Positions 43,801 through 51,427 of a stretch of 64,000 nucleotides of DNA are shown piece after piece. A model generated the notes under the pieces. That model saw nothing but the letters and a program-made list of their open reading frames with translations, did no database searches and had not been told where the DNA came from. The DNA comes from Haloimpatiens massiliensis. Lineage in GTDB: Bacteria; Bacillota; Clostridia; Clostridiales; Clostridiaceae. The DNA lies in NCBI RefSeq assembly GCF_900184255.1, contig NZ_LT854634.1, forward strand, positions 1 to 64,000, read 5' to 3'. A program made the translations under genes and the position numbers. How positions within the stretch are numbered: position 1 is the first letter of the stretch; each line of letters starts with the position of its first letter.

Positions 43801-44619
43801 CAACATATTTCTAATCTTATTACTATCTGCGTTTAAAACACTAGAAAAAGCTATAGGCACCACATTGGCAAACTTTTTTATTCTACTAGCTATTTCTCCA
43901 ACGCAATTAGACGTTTTACTAGGATAGCTGTGACCATAAAATATTAAAGCAATAGTTGGCCTTTCCTCATTAAAACCATATTTTTCTACATAATCTTTAT
44001 ATCTACTAAAGAATTCCATAGTTTCTGGATGACATATACTTATATCTTCTCTTTTTACTGGTTCTAAAGGCTTAGGAATTTCTTTACAGCTCCCATAATC
44101 CCTTAGTATTAAATATAATAAGTTCTTCATATCTTCAAATCCAGCATTATTCCAATATCTACCTATATAGATATAATTCTTCATATGATTTAGTTTTCCA
44201 ACTGGCATCATTTTTCCCATTTTCTCTGCCATGCCTATCATTTTATTCATAGCTTTTACATCAGGCTTTTTATTTTCACCTTTCTTTTTCTTCATACTCA
44301 TATCCTTTGAAGTTAAACTTCCCAACTTTAAATATTCTTTTCCCTGTCTACCTATAATAACCACTTGCCCTTTTGAATTTTCTAAGGAATCATAAGTAGC
44401 CTTAACATTTTTATCTGGTGCACCCATTAAATCTATTATAGCCATGTCCGCATCTTGTATATCTGCCATCATGTTTTTTAATCTATCTTCTTTCACATCT
44501 CTTGATACGTAATATAAATTTAAGTTTAGTATATTATTATAATTTTCATTAATATATTTACTAGCCTTTATAAGTTCTGTGAAAACACTAGTGGAAACAG
44601 AAACCACTGTAACTTTCAA
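40870..44619 (-). CDS. CobN/BchH-like chelatase large subunit
   Basis: A 1249-residue protein of the CobN/magnesium-chelatase H family. Family landmarks include VIHVGTHGTIEFLKGKECGM followed by SGECFPDML and YFIGNPAESVIAKRRSHAVM near residues 570-640, and ILWGLETSRTGGETIGQILY near 900. These enzymes insert Co or Mg into a tetrapyrrole together with AAA+ subunits (CobS/CobT or ChlI/ChlD), none of which lies in the window. The gene is the last in a cobalamin-riboswitch operon for B12 uptake. Clostridia normally insert cobalt early with CbiK, so this CobN may serve in corrinoid handling or metal removal. The start is TTG after GGAGGGG. Confidence 0.85.
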   Translation of the reverse strand: MKVTVVSVSTSVFTELIKASKYINENYNNILNLNLYYVSRDVKEDRLKNMMADIQDADMAIIDLMGAPDKNVKATYDSLENSKGQVVIIGRQGKEYLKLGSLTSKDMSMKKKKGENKKPDVKAMNKMIGMAEKMGKMMPVGKLNHMKNYIYIGRYWNNAGFEDMKNLLYLILRDYGSCKEIPKPLEPVKREDISICHPETMEFFSRYKDYVEKYGFNEERPTIALIFYGHSYPSKTSNCVGEIASRIKKFANVVPIAFSSVLNADSNKIRNMLENACGKKVDLILNFMSFRLGAGPMGGDAKKAIDTLEKIEAPMFHPFFMTKKTAEEWRESAQGINSSEFLISVMLPELDGAIETYPVGAMKCNGINDEFNIELNELSIIEERVEKLIGKIKGWLKLREKPNKYKKVAIVCYNYPPGEDNLFGGAFLDTFKSIEKILKVLKNEGYDTKNLNSEELMNRFCGKIVNSGRWTSEENIDNMIKYNCEKYKKHIKERNFYSDMIKQWGEVPGNVMSVDNNFLIPGIVNNNVFIGLQPSRGIHENTDKVYHDKSMLPHHQYIGFYKWIKEEFKADVVIHVGTHGTIEFLKGKECGMSGECFPDMLLYDIPHLYLYFIGNPAESVIAKRRSHAVMVSYSPPAFMEGELYEEYLWLQKSIEEYHECERLDPKRCSEVLDNIEEKAKEMNMNFQDLQDLERELYRMNRSLVPKGLHVFGEGYSEEEAFKYIKFILRYDRGDIKCIRRIVCENKGLNYDKIVEDNATEILASLDNEVQWIMDNFKRHGDLSFINSSKKNYKKSFIEDMERSIEYGKKFSLNIMENLEMRGLVKALQGKYLKASLSGDIIRNPSILPSGYNLYQFDPTLVPTETAYKRGANIAKNTIELYYKENGKYPSSTAVILWGLETSRTGGETIGQILYYLGVKLVKTGSSFESAYEIIPTQQLGRPRIDVVINMCGFFRDMFPNLLKDLNCIFADIYNLDETFEQNYFKKNSQVIYEELIKNGTSEETARELSICRIFGPKEAEYGTGVTKLLETKAWEEEEDIGKNFIDSLKYVYSNNFRGKEIDGLYMSNLRTVDVVSQVRSNHEYEVTDLDHYYEFFGGLSKSVEMAKGKKPAMYISDTTGERLETETVDKSINRGIRTRVLNPKWIDGMLEHKYHGVQKIAERFENILGLAATTNSVEQWIFDDLHKRYIEDEKLRERLKENNSYAYMSIVEWMLEYNKRGYWQASKEQLEELKNVYLNIEGDIESFQE

Positions 44620-44685
44620 ATTTATCCCCTCCTCCTATATAAATTTATCAAATAACACTAATTACTTCTTAATTAAAGTAAAAAT

Positions 44686-44715
44686 CAGCTACAGATATAT
44701 GATTTCCTGTAGCTG
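44686..44715 (-). terminator. Intercistronic hairpin before the cobN-like gene
   Basis: CAGCTACAG and CTGTAGCTG pair with a 12-base loop, followed on the minus strand by ATTTTTACTTT. It would cut part of the transcription from btuD into the cobN-like gene, or mark a separate unit. Confidence 0.6.
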
Positions 44716-44764
44716 CTTATTTTTCTAATTAGAACAAAGTACATAGTTATTTTATATTATTTTA

Positions 44765-45550
44765 CTAACTAAATACCCTTCTTGGATATATAACTGGCTT
44801 TTTAGTATTCTTATCTTTATTTATATCTGCTTCTACTCTAAATACCTGTTTAAGCATTTCATCATTTATAATGCTATAAGGAGTTCCCTTGCAATGCAAT
44901 TCCCCATTTTTAATAACAATAAGTTCATGAGAATATTTAGCCGCCTCATTTATATCATGAAGTACCATAACTATTGTTATTTTCTCCTCTTCATTTAAAC
45001 TTTTAATAAGATCTAAAAGTTCTAATTGATGACTTATATCTAAATAAGTAGTAGGCTCATCTAAAAGAAGAACCTTTGGTTTTTGAGCTATAGACATAGC
45101 TATCCAAGCTCTTTGTCTTTCTCCTCCTGATAATGTAGCTACTTTTCTATCTTGCATATTATTAAGTCCTGTTCTTTTTATTGCCCAATCTATTATTCTT
45201 TCATCTTCTTCTGTAAAGCCTGAGAAAATTTTTTTATGGGCATGTCTTCCATATGACACCAAATCTCTTATGCAAATATCCTCAGGACATCCGTTATTCT
45301 GAGATAAAATAGCCATATTTTTTGCTAAAGTTTTGGCCTTTAATTTATATATATCCTCTCCATTTAATAAAACCCTTCCTGTCTTTGGCTTTAAATTTCT
45401 ACTCATAACCCTAAGCAATGTAGTTTTTCCACATCCATTAGGCCCTATTATGGATATTATTTTGCCTTTTTCTATATTTAAATTTATTCCTTTTAATACT
45501 TGTTTTTCACCATAATTAATACTGATGTTTTCTACAGTTAAAATATCCAT
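44765..45550 (-). CDS. btuD: Cobalamin ABC transporter ATPase, BtuD-like
   Basis: A 261-residue ATPase of the FecE/BtuD group. Walker A is GPNGCGKTTLL (about residues 36-46), the signature is LSGGERQRAWIAM (near 140) and Walker B is VLLLDEPTTYLD. The conserved HDINEA switch follows. The substrate is inferred from the riboswitch and from BtuC and BtuF upstream. The ATG at 45550 with AGGGTG is better than the TTG five codons earlier. Confidence 0.9.
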   Translation of the reverse strand: MDILTVENISINYGEKQVLKGINLNIEKGKIISIIGPNGCGKTTLLRVMSRNLKPKTGRVLLNGEDIYKLKAKTLAKNMAILSQNNGCPEDICIRDLVSYGRHAHKKIFSGFTEEDERIIDWAIKRTGLNNMQDRKVATLSGGERQRAWIAMSIAQKPKVLLLDEPTTYLDISHQLELLDLIKSLNEEEKITIVMVLHDINEAAKYSHELIVIKNGELHCKGTPYSIINDEMLKQVFRVEADINKDKNTKKPVIYPRRVFS

Positions 45551-45580
45551 TTTATCACCCTGCAATAATATTTTATCTTT

Positions 45581-46594
45581 CTATGCCTGTCTTCTCAGTA
45601 AATATAAAAAGAATGGTGCTCCTAAAAGTGCCATTATTATACCTACAGGTATTTCCACAGGTGCAAAAATAGTCCTTCCAAAAGTGTCACAAAACACAAC
45701 TATGGCCGCTCCCAAAAATGCTGCCCCTGGAAGTAAATATTTATAGTCACTTCCAATTATAAGCCTAGTTGTATGAGGTATTATAAGCCCTACAAATCCT
45801 AAAAGTCCAACTACAGATACTGCACTAGCTGCCAGCATAGCTGCTATAGCTGTTATTTCTAATCTAACTAACTCTACATTGAGGCCCAATCCTCTTGCAG
45901 TATCATCACCCAATACTAATATATTAAGTCTTTCAGCCATTATCATAGCAAGTATTAAACCTACTATAGTATAAGGTAGGATAGTATATACTTGTGGCCA
46001 ACTTCTTGCAGATAATCCTCCATTCATAAACATGATAGCTCCATGAACCCTGTCACTAAAAAACACCATAAGTGCAGATATGCCTGCACCTAATATAGCT
46101 GAAACTGCTACTCCAGCTAATACAACTCTCATAGGTTGTATTCCGCCTTTCCAAGCAAGTATATATATCATTATAGCTGCCACCATAGCACCTACAAAAG
46201 CAACTGGAGGTACTAAATATTGATATTGAGGAAAAATTATTAATATAAGCATACCCGCAAGACCAGCTCCTGAAGATATGCCTATTATTCCAGGGTCCGC
46301 TAGAGGGTTTCTCATTACCCCCTGTAGCATTGCCCCAGAGAGGGCCAAGTTAATTCCAACCAATGCTCCTACAATAGTTCTAGGAATTCTAACATTCCAT
46401 ATAACAAGGCCCTCTGGAGTTAAATTACTGGGATGTTTTAATATGTTAAGTATATCTTTTATAGATATTTCCATGCTACCATACACATTACTTATAAAAA
46501 ATGCACTTATAGCTAATATGATAAATAATATTATCACAGCTATTTTATAAAAATTTCTATTGTTTTTCTTACGATTTTTTATATTACTTGTCAT
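45581..46594 (-). CDS. btuC: Cobalamin ABC transporter permease, BtuC-like
   Basis: A 337-residue FecCD-family permease with about ten membrane helices. Family features include NVRIPRTIVGALVGINLALS followed by GAMLQGVMRNPLADPGIIG (around residues 60-100) and GLLGFVGLIIPHTTRLIIG near the C-terminus. The start overlaps the end of the BtuF gene by 11 bases. Iron-siderophore permeases share this family; the cobalamin riboswitch favours B12. Confidence 0.9.
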   Translation of the reverse strand: MTSNIKNRKKNNRNFYKIAVIILFIILAISAFFISNVYGSMEISIKDILNILKHPSNLTPEGLVIWNVRIPRTIVGALVGINLALSGAMLQGVMRNPLADPGIIGISSGAGLAGMLILIIFPQYQYLVPPVAFVGAMVAAIMIYILAWKGGIQPMRVVLAGVAVSAILGAGISALMVFFSDRVHGAIMFMNGGLSARSWPQVYTILPYTIVGLILAMIMAERLNILVLGDDTARGLGLNVELVRLEITAIAAMLAASAVSVVGLLGFVGLIIPHTTRLIIGSDYKYLLPGAAFLGAAIVVFCDTFGRTIFAPVEIPVGIIMALLGAPFFLYLLRRQA

Positions 46595-47642
46595 TCAATT
46601 CACCGTATATTTCTGGATATACGCCTTTAGCCATAAATTCTATTGCATCTACAAATTTATCTCCTGCATTATAAAGGAAGTATCTTTGTGGTAAGTATAC
46701 TATTTTATTATTCTTAACAGCTTTTAAATTCTTCCATACAGGATCTTTTCCAAGTTGCTTTTCTATTACCTCTTTTGCTGTTTTATCAGATTTTACCATA
46801 CTGGTTACCAATATAACATCTGGATCTTGTTTTACAATTTCTTCTATACTAAATGGAATAGATTCTCCACCCATTCCTTCTCCTTTTTTGCCTGCAGCTA
46901 TATTGTCTAGTTTTAGTATTTTAGCCACATTACCAGCTATACTATTTTCAAGTTTTACTGATACATCTTTAGAAGTAGCATACAGAATAACTGCTTTTTT
47001 AGGTTTTTCTGGAAGTTTATCCTCTATAGCCTTTTTATCTTTATCCATCTTAGCTATAATCTCTTCAGCTTTATTTTCATTTCCAACTATTCTTCCTACA
47101 ACTTTTAAATTTTCTATTACATCATCATATGTTTTCATATTTAAAGCTAACACTGGTATATTACTCTGTTTTAAAGCTGGTACTAACTTATTTTGAAGTC
47201 CAAATTGAGCAATTACTAAATCTGGTTTAAGAGATATTAATTTTTCCACATCTGGGTTGTAAACCTTCCCTATTTTAGGAAGATTTTCTACACCCTTTGG
47301 TATTATACTTCCTCCAGATAAATCAGCAGTACAAATAGTTTCTCCGCCTACCGCATATAAAAGTCCTAAGAATGTACCTGATATTGCTGCTATTTTCTTA
47401 GGTTTTTCCTTTAATGTAACTTCATTTCCCATCATATCCTTTATAGTAACTGGATAGCCTTTCCCTTGAGACATAGTTAATTTTGCCATAGATTTTGAAC
47501 CTTTTTCTTTCATTTCTTCCTTCATGCCTTGAGACATAGCGGATTTGTTCTTAGTATCCATTTTTCCTTTTGTCTTTGTACCACATCCACTCAATGCCAT
47601 AGATATGGCCATAGCTAGTGCTAACACTTGTCTCCTTTTCAT
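46584..47642 (-). CDS. btuF: Cobalamin ABC transporter substrate-binding lipoprotein, BtuF-like
   Basis: A 352-residue lipoprotein. The signal peptide ends in the lipobox LSGC (Cys near residue 20). A Lys- and Met-rich linker follows, then a class III binding-protein fold (KKIAAISGTFLGLLYAVGG.. and KPDLVIAQFG.. to the end). This is the usual type for corrinoid and siderophore binding. It is the first gene after the cobalamin riboswitch, which supports B12 as ligand. AAGGGGAG precedes the ATG. Confidence 0.9.
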   Translation of the reverse strand: MKRRQVLALAMAISMALSGCGTKTKGKMDTKNKSAMSQGMKEEMKEKGSKSMAKLTMSQGKGYPVTIKDMMGNEVTLKEKPKKIAAISGTFLGLLYAVGGETICTADLSGGSIIPKGVENLPKIGKVYNPDVEKLISLKPDLVIAQFGLQNKLVPALKQSNIPVLALNMKTYDDVIENLKVVGRIVGNENKAEEIIAKMDKDKKAIEDKLPEKPKKAVILYATSKDVSVKLENSIAGNVAKILKLDNIAAGKKGEGMGGESIPFSIEEIVKQDPDVILVTSMVKSDKTAKEVIEKQLGKDPVWKNLKAVKNNKIVYLPQRYFLYNAGDKFVDAIEFMAKGVYPEIYGELNDK

Positions 47643-47724
47643 TTTTAATCTCCCCTTTTTTTATTTTTTCCCTTTCATAAATTCTCTACCCTTATAATCC
47701 AATTATCTATTGATATAAATAAAA

Positions 47725-47748
47725 ACAAGCCTCTTTTAGGAGGCTTGT
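47725..47748. terminator. Second terminator hairpin after the cobalamin riboswitch
   Basis: ACAAGCCTC-CTAAAA-GAGGCTTGT on the minus strand, followed by TTTTATTT. It lies between the first terminator and btuF. On the plus strand it also has a T run. Confidence 0.8.
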
Positions 47749-47777
47749 TTTATAGATGTGTTATATAAGCATAAAAA

Positions 47778-47796
47778 ACGCCTTCATGGAAGGCGT
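47778..47796 (-). terminator. First terminator hairpin after the cobalamin riboswitch
   Basis: ACGCCTT-CCATG-AAGGCGT followed by TTTTTTATG on the minus strand. Together with the hairpin at 47725 it gives two tandem termination points before btuF; at least one should be the regulated expression platform. Confidence 0.85.
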
Positions 47797-47867
47797 AAAA
47801 AACAACATCATTCACACAGTGAACTTTAAGCAATCTCTCCCTCCGAAAGATTAAAACATAACTTTAT

Positions 47868-48022
47868 AAGGCAGGTCTCCTGACTTAGAATCATCCTACT
47901 CCCTTCTCTTCCCAAAGCATTTGCTTCAGTGAGTTACAAGGTTTCATCCTCTTTACAGTAGCGGGGGCTGTAGTGGACTTTCACCACTTTCCCTTTTCAT
48001 TTCTTTTAAAGAAACACCTTAA
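47868..48022 (-). promoter_or_regulatory. Cobalamin riboswitch
   Basis: On the minus strand the aptamer reads AAGGTGTTTC.., GAAAAGGGAA, GGTGAAA-GTCCACTACAG, CCCCCGCTACTGT and the B12 box AGTCAGGAGACCTGCC, all classic conserved blocks in the right order. It controls the BtuF-BtuC-BtuD-CobN operon: bound cobalamin should lead to termination. Confidence 0.95.
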
Positions 48023-48205
48023 AAGTATTTATTCAATTTTACTTTAAAATTCTTTCAAAATATTGTTTACTAATTTATACATCTATTCATAATATTAAAC
48101 TAATATCCATCTATTATTCAACATTACAACGTCATTATACTATTATTAAGATATTTTTGCAAGTAATGTTTTGTTTTTAGAAATTAGTGAATTAATTATT
48201 ACATA

Positions 48206-48242
48206 AAAATTTCCCAATCCAAAACATAGATTGGGAAATTTT
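48206..48242 (-). terminator. Terminator of the rubrerythrin gene
   Basis: AAAATTTCCCAATC pairs with GATTGGGAAATTTT, just after the rubrerythrin stop, with further T residues on the minus strand. Confidence 0.8.
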
Positions 48243-48252
48243 ATGTAATATT

Positions 48253-48840
48253 CTAGTAATTTTCGCAAAGCACTTCAAAGTAAGCTTTTGGATGAACACA
48301 TGCAGGACACACTTCTGGGGCCTCTTCTCCTTCAAATATGTATCCACAGTTATTACATTTCCAAAGTTGTACCTTATCTTTCTTAAATACCATGTCTTTT
48401 TCTATATTTTCCACTAATTTATTATATCTAGCTTCATGATGTTTTTCTACTTCAGCAATTCTTTCAAAAGCTACTGATATCTCTTCAAATCCTTCTTCTC
48501 TTGCTACTCTAGCAAATTCAGGATATAGTTCTGACCATTCTTCATTTTCTCCAGCAGCGGCTGCCTTTAAATTAGCTTTAGTATCTCCATATAAAGCTAC
48601 AGGATAAGCTGCATTAATTTCGATTCCTTCTCTCTGTAAATCATTAAGTAAGAATTTATAAAATCTCTTTGCATGTTCTTTTTCATTTTCTGCGGTTTCT
48701 AAAAATATGTTAGCTATTTGCACATATCCCTGCTTTTTAGCTGTACTTGAATAATAAGTATATCTGTTTCTTGCCTGTGATTCTCCTGCAAATGCCTTAA
48801 GCAAATTTTCAGCTGTTTTAGTCCCTTTTAATGATTTCAT
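48253..48840 (-). CDS. rbr: Rubrerythrin
   Basis: A 195-residue peroxide-reducing di-iron protein. The N-terminal ferritin-like bundle carries the iron ligands (ESQARNRY near residue 18, ENEKEHAKRF near 52-61, and EVEKHHEARY near 130). The C-terminal rubredoxin domain has CNNCGYIF and CPAC (two CxxC pairs, about residues 160-185). It protects anaerobes from hydrogen peroxide with NAD(P)H via rubredoxin. It is monocistronic with AGGAGG, and a possible PerR box lies upstream. Confidence 0.95.
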   Translation of the reverse strand: MKSLKGTKTAENLLKAFAGESQARNRYTYYSSTAKKQGYVQIANIFLETAENEKEHAKRFYKFLLNDLQREGIEINAAYPVALYGDTKANLKAAAAGENEEWSELYPEFARVAREEGFEEISVAFERIAEVEKHHEARYNKLVENIEKDMVFKKDKVQLWKCNNCGYIFEGEEAPEVCPACVHPKAYFEVLCENY

Positions 48841-48956
48841 GTTTAAACCCTCCTATAAATTATTTTAACCACTTTACAAATACTTCAAGTATTAATTAAC
48901 ATAATTTGAAAATTTTATAATTATCTATATGACTTTATTAATAAGCATACTATCTA

Positions 48957-48971
48957 ATATATTAATTATAA
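48957..48971 (-). promoter_or_regulatory. Possible PerR box upstream of rubrerythrin
   Basis: TTATAATTAATATAT on the minus strand matches 12 of the 14 fixed positions of the PerR box (TTATAATnATTATAA), about 120 bases before the gene. The region is A/T-rich, so chance is possible. The rest of the 48841-49162 gap shows no other feature. Confidence 0.3.
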
Positions 48972-49162
48972 CATAAAAATTATTATTTACTACTAAATAT
49001 TTAATAATATTAGAAATTTATCATAAGCTTTCCATTATATCAATACTCTTTCTTTAATCACATTCACAATATTTTAACTATAGATTAATTAATACATTTA
49101 TTATATCATTAACATATATTACATATCTTATGAAATACAAAATTACAAAAGGGTGGATGAAT

Positions 49163-51196
49163 ATGCCAAGATTAATAGTAATAAGTGAAGGAATAGAAAC
49201 CAGCACATGTATATGGAAACAATTAAGAGAATTAATTGGTGATACAGTTGATATATCTAGATGTAGTTTGGAGGAAGGTATAAATGTAGATTTTAAAAAT
49301 TCACTAGTGTTAATTACTAGTCCTTCCATAAAGGATAAAATATTACCTTATATTCCTCTTAAAGTTCAGTACATAGTAGCTAGAAGAATAATAAATTACA
49401 AACACATAAAAAAACTTTTGGGAATAAAAAAAAATAGTCATTTACTTCTGGTAAATGATTCAAAAGCTACCTGCACAGAATCCATAGAACAATTGCATGA
49501 TATGGGCATTGAACATATTAATTTTCATCCTTACTATCCCGAGAAAAAAAATTATAAAAAATTAGATACTTGTGTTACTTTTGGTGAAGGTAGATTTGCT
49601 CCTAAATGTGTAAAAAAAATAATTGACTTAGGCTCAAGAAATGTTGACATAAGTACACTTATTGAAATACTTCAATATTTCAATCTCATGGATAAAAAAG
49701 GTAGTTTTATATCTCCTCAGTTTACTAGAGAAATAATAAAACTTACCCAAAACTATTATGTGGCCGCAAACAAAGCTATAGAGCTAAAAAATATGTTCAA
49801 AACTATAGTGGATAACTCTAGTGACGGAATACTTTATATAAATGAAGATGGTACTGTATCCATTACCAACAAAGTTTTCTGTTCTTTAGCAGGTAAGGAT
49901 ATATGTCACATACTTTATAAAAAAATATCTGATGTCATTCCTAATTTTACTAATTGGAAAGTTTCTGAAATACAAAATGAAATAATAGAACTAAATAATA
50001 AAAACATTGTAATTACTATCTCTCCTATAAAAACTGTAGATAACACAGTGGGATATATGCTAACAACTGAAGAAGCTAGCAAAATACAAAAAATAGAACA
50101 TGAATTAAGACGGAAAATGAGACTTTCTGAGCATAATGCCTTTTATAATTTTGAAAATATAATAGGCAATAGTATGGCATTAAAAAATACCATTAACCTT
50201 GCAAAAAAATTAGCCTTAAGCAATTCAACCGTATTAATACAAGGAGAAAGTGGTACTGGCAAGGAACTTTTTGCACAAGCCATACATAATTTTTCTCCAA
50301 GAAGAAATGCTCAGTTTGTTCCTGTGAACTTTTCTTCACTTTCGGATAGTCTACTAGAAAGTGAGTTATTTGGTTATGAAGATGGAGCTTTCACTGGTGC
50401 TAAACGTGGCGGAAAACCAGGTTTGTTTGAACAGGCTCATGGAGGAACTATATTTTTAGACGAAATAGGAGAAATATCCTTACAATTTCAAGTTAAATTA
50501 TTAAGAATTCTTCAAGAAAGACAAATAAGGAGAGTAGGTGGAAATGAAATCATTCCTATAGACATAAGAGTCATAGCTGCAACTAATAAAAATTTAATAA
50601 AAGAAGTTAAAAAAGGTACTTTCAGACAGGATCTATTTTATAGGCTAAGCGTCTTGCCATTATTTTTACCTAGTCTAAAAGAAAGAAAAGAGGATATTAC
50701 ATGTTTACTTCAACACTATCTTAGGAAATTCACTAAAAAAAATAGTTTGGAGCTTAAAGAATTTTTCACTAAAGATTCCTTAGATTTTTTAATTAAATAT
50801 TCCTGGCCTGGCAACATACGTGAACTAGTAAATATAGTAGAATACCTTGTAAACATAAAAGATCCAAAGGCGAAAATAGAAATTTCTGACCTACCTAACT
50901 ATATTTATGATGAAGTAAGAAACAATAATATTTTAAATACCAATATTGAAAATTCACTCCTAGATAATGATTCCATTTGGATACTAGAAACCATAGAAAA
51001 AAATAATTTCATAGGTAGAAGGGGACTATCTCAAATAGCAGTATATGAAAATATCCATCTTACAGAATCTAAAATAAGAACTAAATTAAATGTTCTAAAA
51101 TCTATGGATTTAGTTGAAATTCATAAGGGTGTAAGGGGATGTACGCTCACTAAAAAAGCTAATTTACTTTTGAATAAACTTAAAAATGGGTGTTAA
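49163..51196 (+). CDS. Sigma54-dependent transcriptional activator
   Basis: A 677-residue enhancer-binding protein. The N-terminal 200 residues are an unassigned sensor part; a PAS domain follows at about 210-295. The AAA+ domain has Walker A GESGTGKE (near 360), the sigma54-contact loop GAFTGA (near 408) and GTIFLDEIGE. The C-terminus is a winged-helix-like domain (ETIEKNNFIGRRGLSQIAVY..) instead of the usual Fis-type helix-turn-helix. The ATG at 49163 lies 7 bases after AAAGGGTGG, better than the ATG at 49130. A perfect sigma54 promoter lies right after the gene, so it should activate the antiporter/dipeptidase operon. Confidence 0.92.
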   Translation: MPRLIVISEGIETSTCIWKQLRELIGDTVDISRCSLEEGINVDFKNSLVLITSPSIKDKILPYIPLKVQYIVARRIINYKHIKKLLGIKKNSHLLLVNDSKATCTESIEQLHDMGIEHINFHPYYPEKKNYKKLDTCVTFGEGRFAPKCVKKIIDLGSRNVDISTLIEILQYFNLMDKKGSFISPQFTREIIKLTQNYYVAANKAIELKNMFKTIVDNSSDGILYINEDGTVSITNKVFCSLAGKDICHILYKKISDVIPNFTNWKVSEIQNEIIELNNKNIVITISPIKTVDNTVGYMLTTEEASKIQKIEHELRRKMRLSEHNAFYNFENIIGNSMALKNTINLAKKLALSNSTVLIQGESGTGKELFAQAIHNFSPRRNAQFVPVNFSSLSDSLLESELFGYEDGAFTGAKRGGKPGLFEQAHGGTIFLDEIGEISLQFQVKLLRILQERQIRRVGGNEIIPIDIRVIAATNKNLIKEVKKGTFRQDLFYRLSVLPLFLPSLKERKEDITCLLQHYLRKFTKKNSLELKEFFTKDSLDFLIKYSWPGNIRELVNIVEYLVNIKDPKAKIEISDLPNYIYDEVRNNNILNTNIENSLLDNDSIWILETIEKNNFIGRRGLSQIAVYENIHLTESKIRTKLNVLKSMDLVEIHKGVRGCTLTKKANLLLNKLKNGC

Positions 51197-51222
51197 TTTT
51201 TTTAAGATACTACTGCTTTCAA

Positions 51223-51249
51223 ATGGGTAATGGGTTATTTTAATGGGTT
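51223..51249 (+). promoter_or_regulatory. Possible upstream activator sites
   Basis: Three tandem ATGGGT repeats (51223, 51230, 51243) lie about 125-150 bases before the sigma54 promoter. Such spacing is usual for enhancer-binding proteins. The link to the neighbouring activator is inferred. Confidence 0.4.
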
Positions 51250-51371
51250 GTTTTATCCCGTATTATTTTGTGAATTTTCAAACTTTCGTACAAACAACTT
51301 TGTTTAATATAATAGGCTGTACTTGTATATATACGCGTCTCAGTCATAACCTCACTATATTTTTTTATATT

Positions 51372-51387
51372 TGGCATGCTAATTGCT
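51372..51387 (+). promoter_or_regulatory. Sigma54 (-24/-12) promoter
   Basis: TGGCATGCTAATTGCT matches the sigma54 consensus TGGCAYRnnnnTTGCW at every fixed position. It lies about 40 bases before the antiporter start and after the activator gene. It also shows that the longer reading frame from 51383 cannot be the true start. Confidence 0.9.
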
Positions 51388-51427
51388 TTCAATAGCTACA
51401 ATACAAATTTATAAGGGGGTTATTTTT

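Noticed and set aside
51383..51427. Start of the NhaC-family gene at 51383
   Set aside because: This would place the start inside the sigma54 promoter; the ATG at 51428 has an ideal AAGGGGG site.
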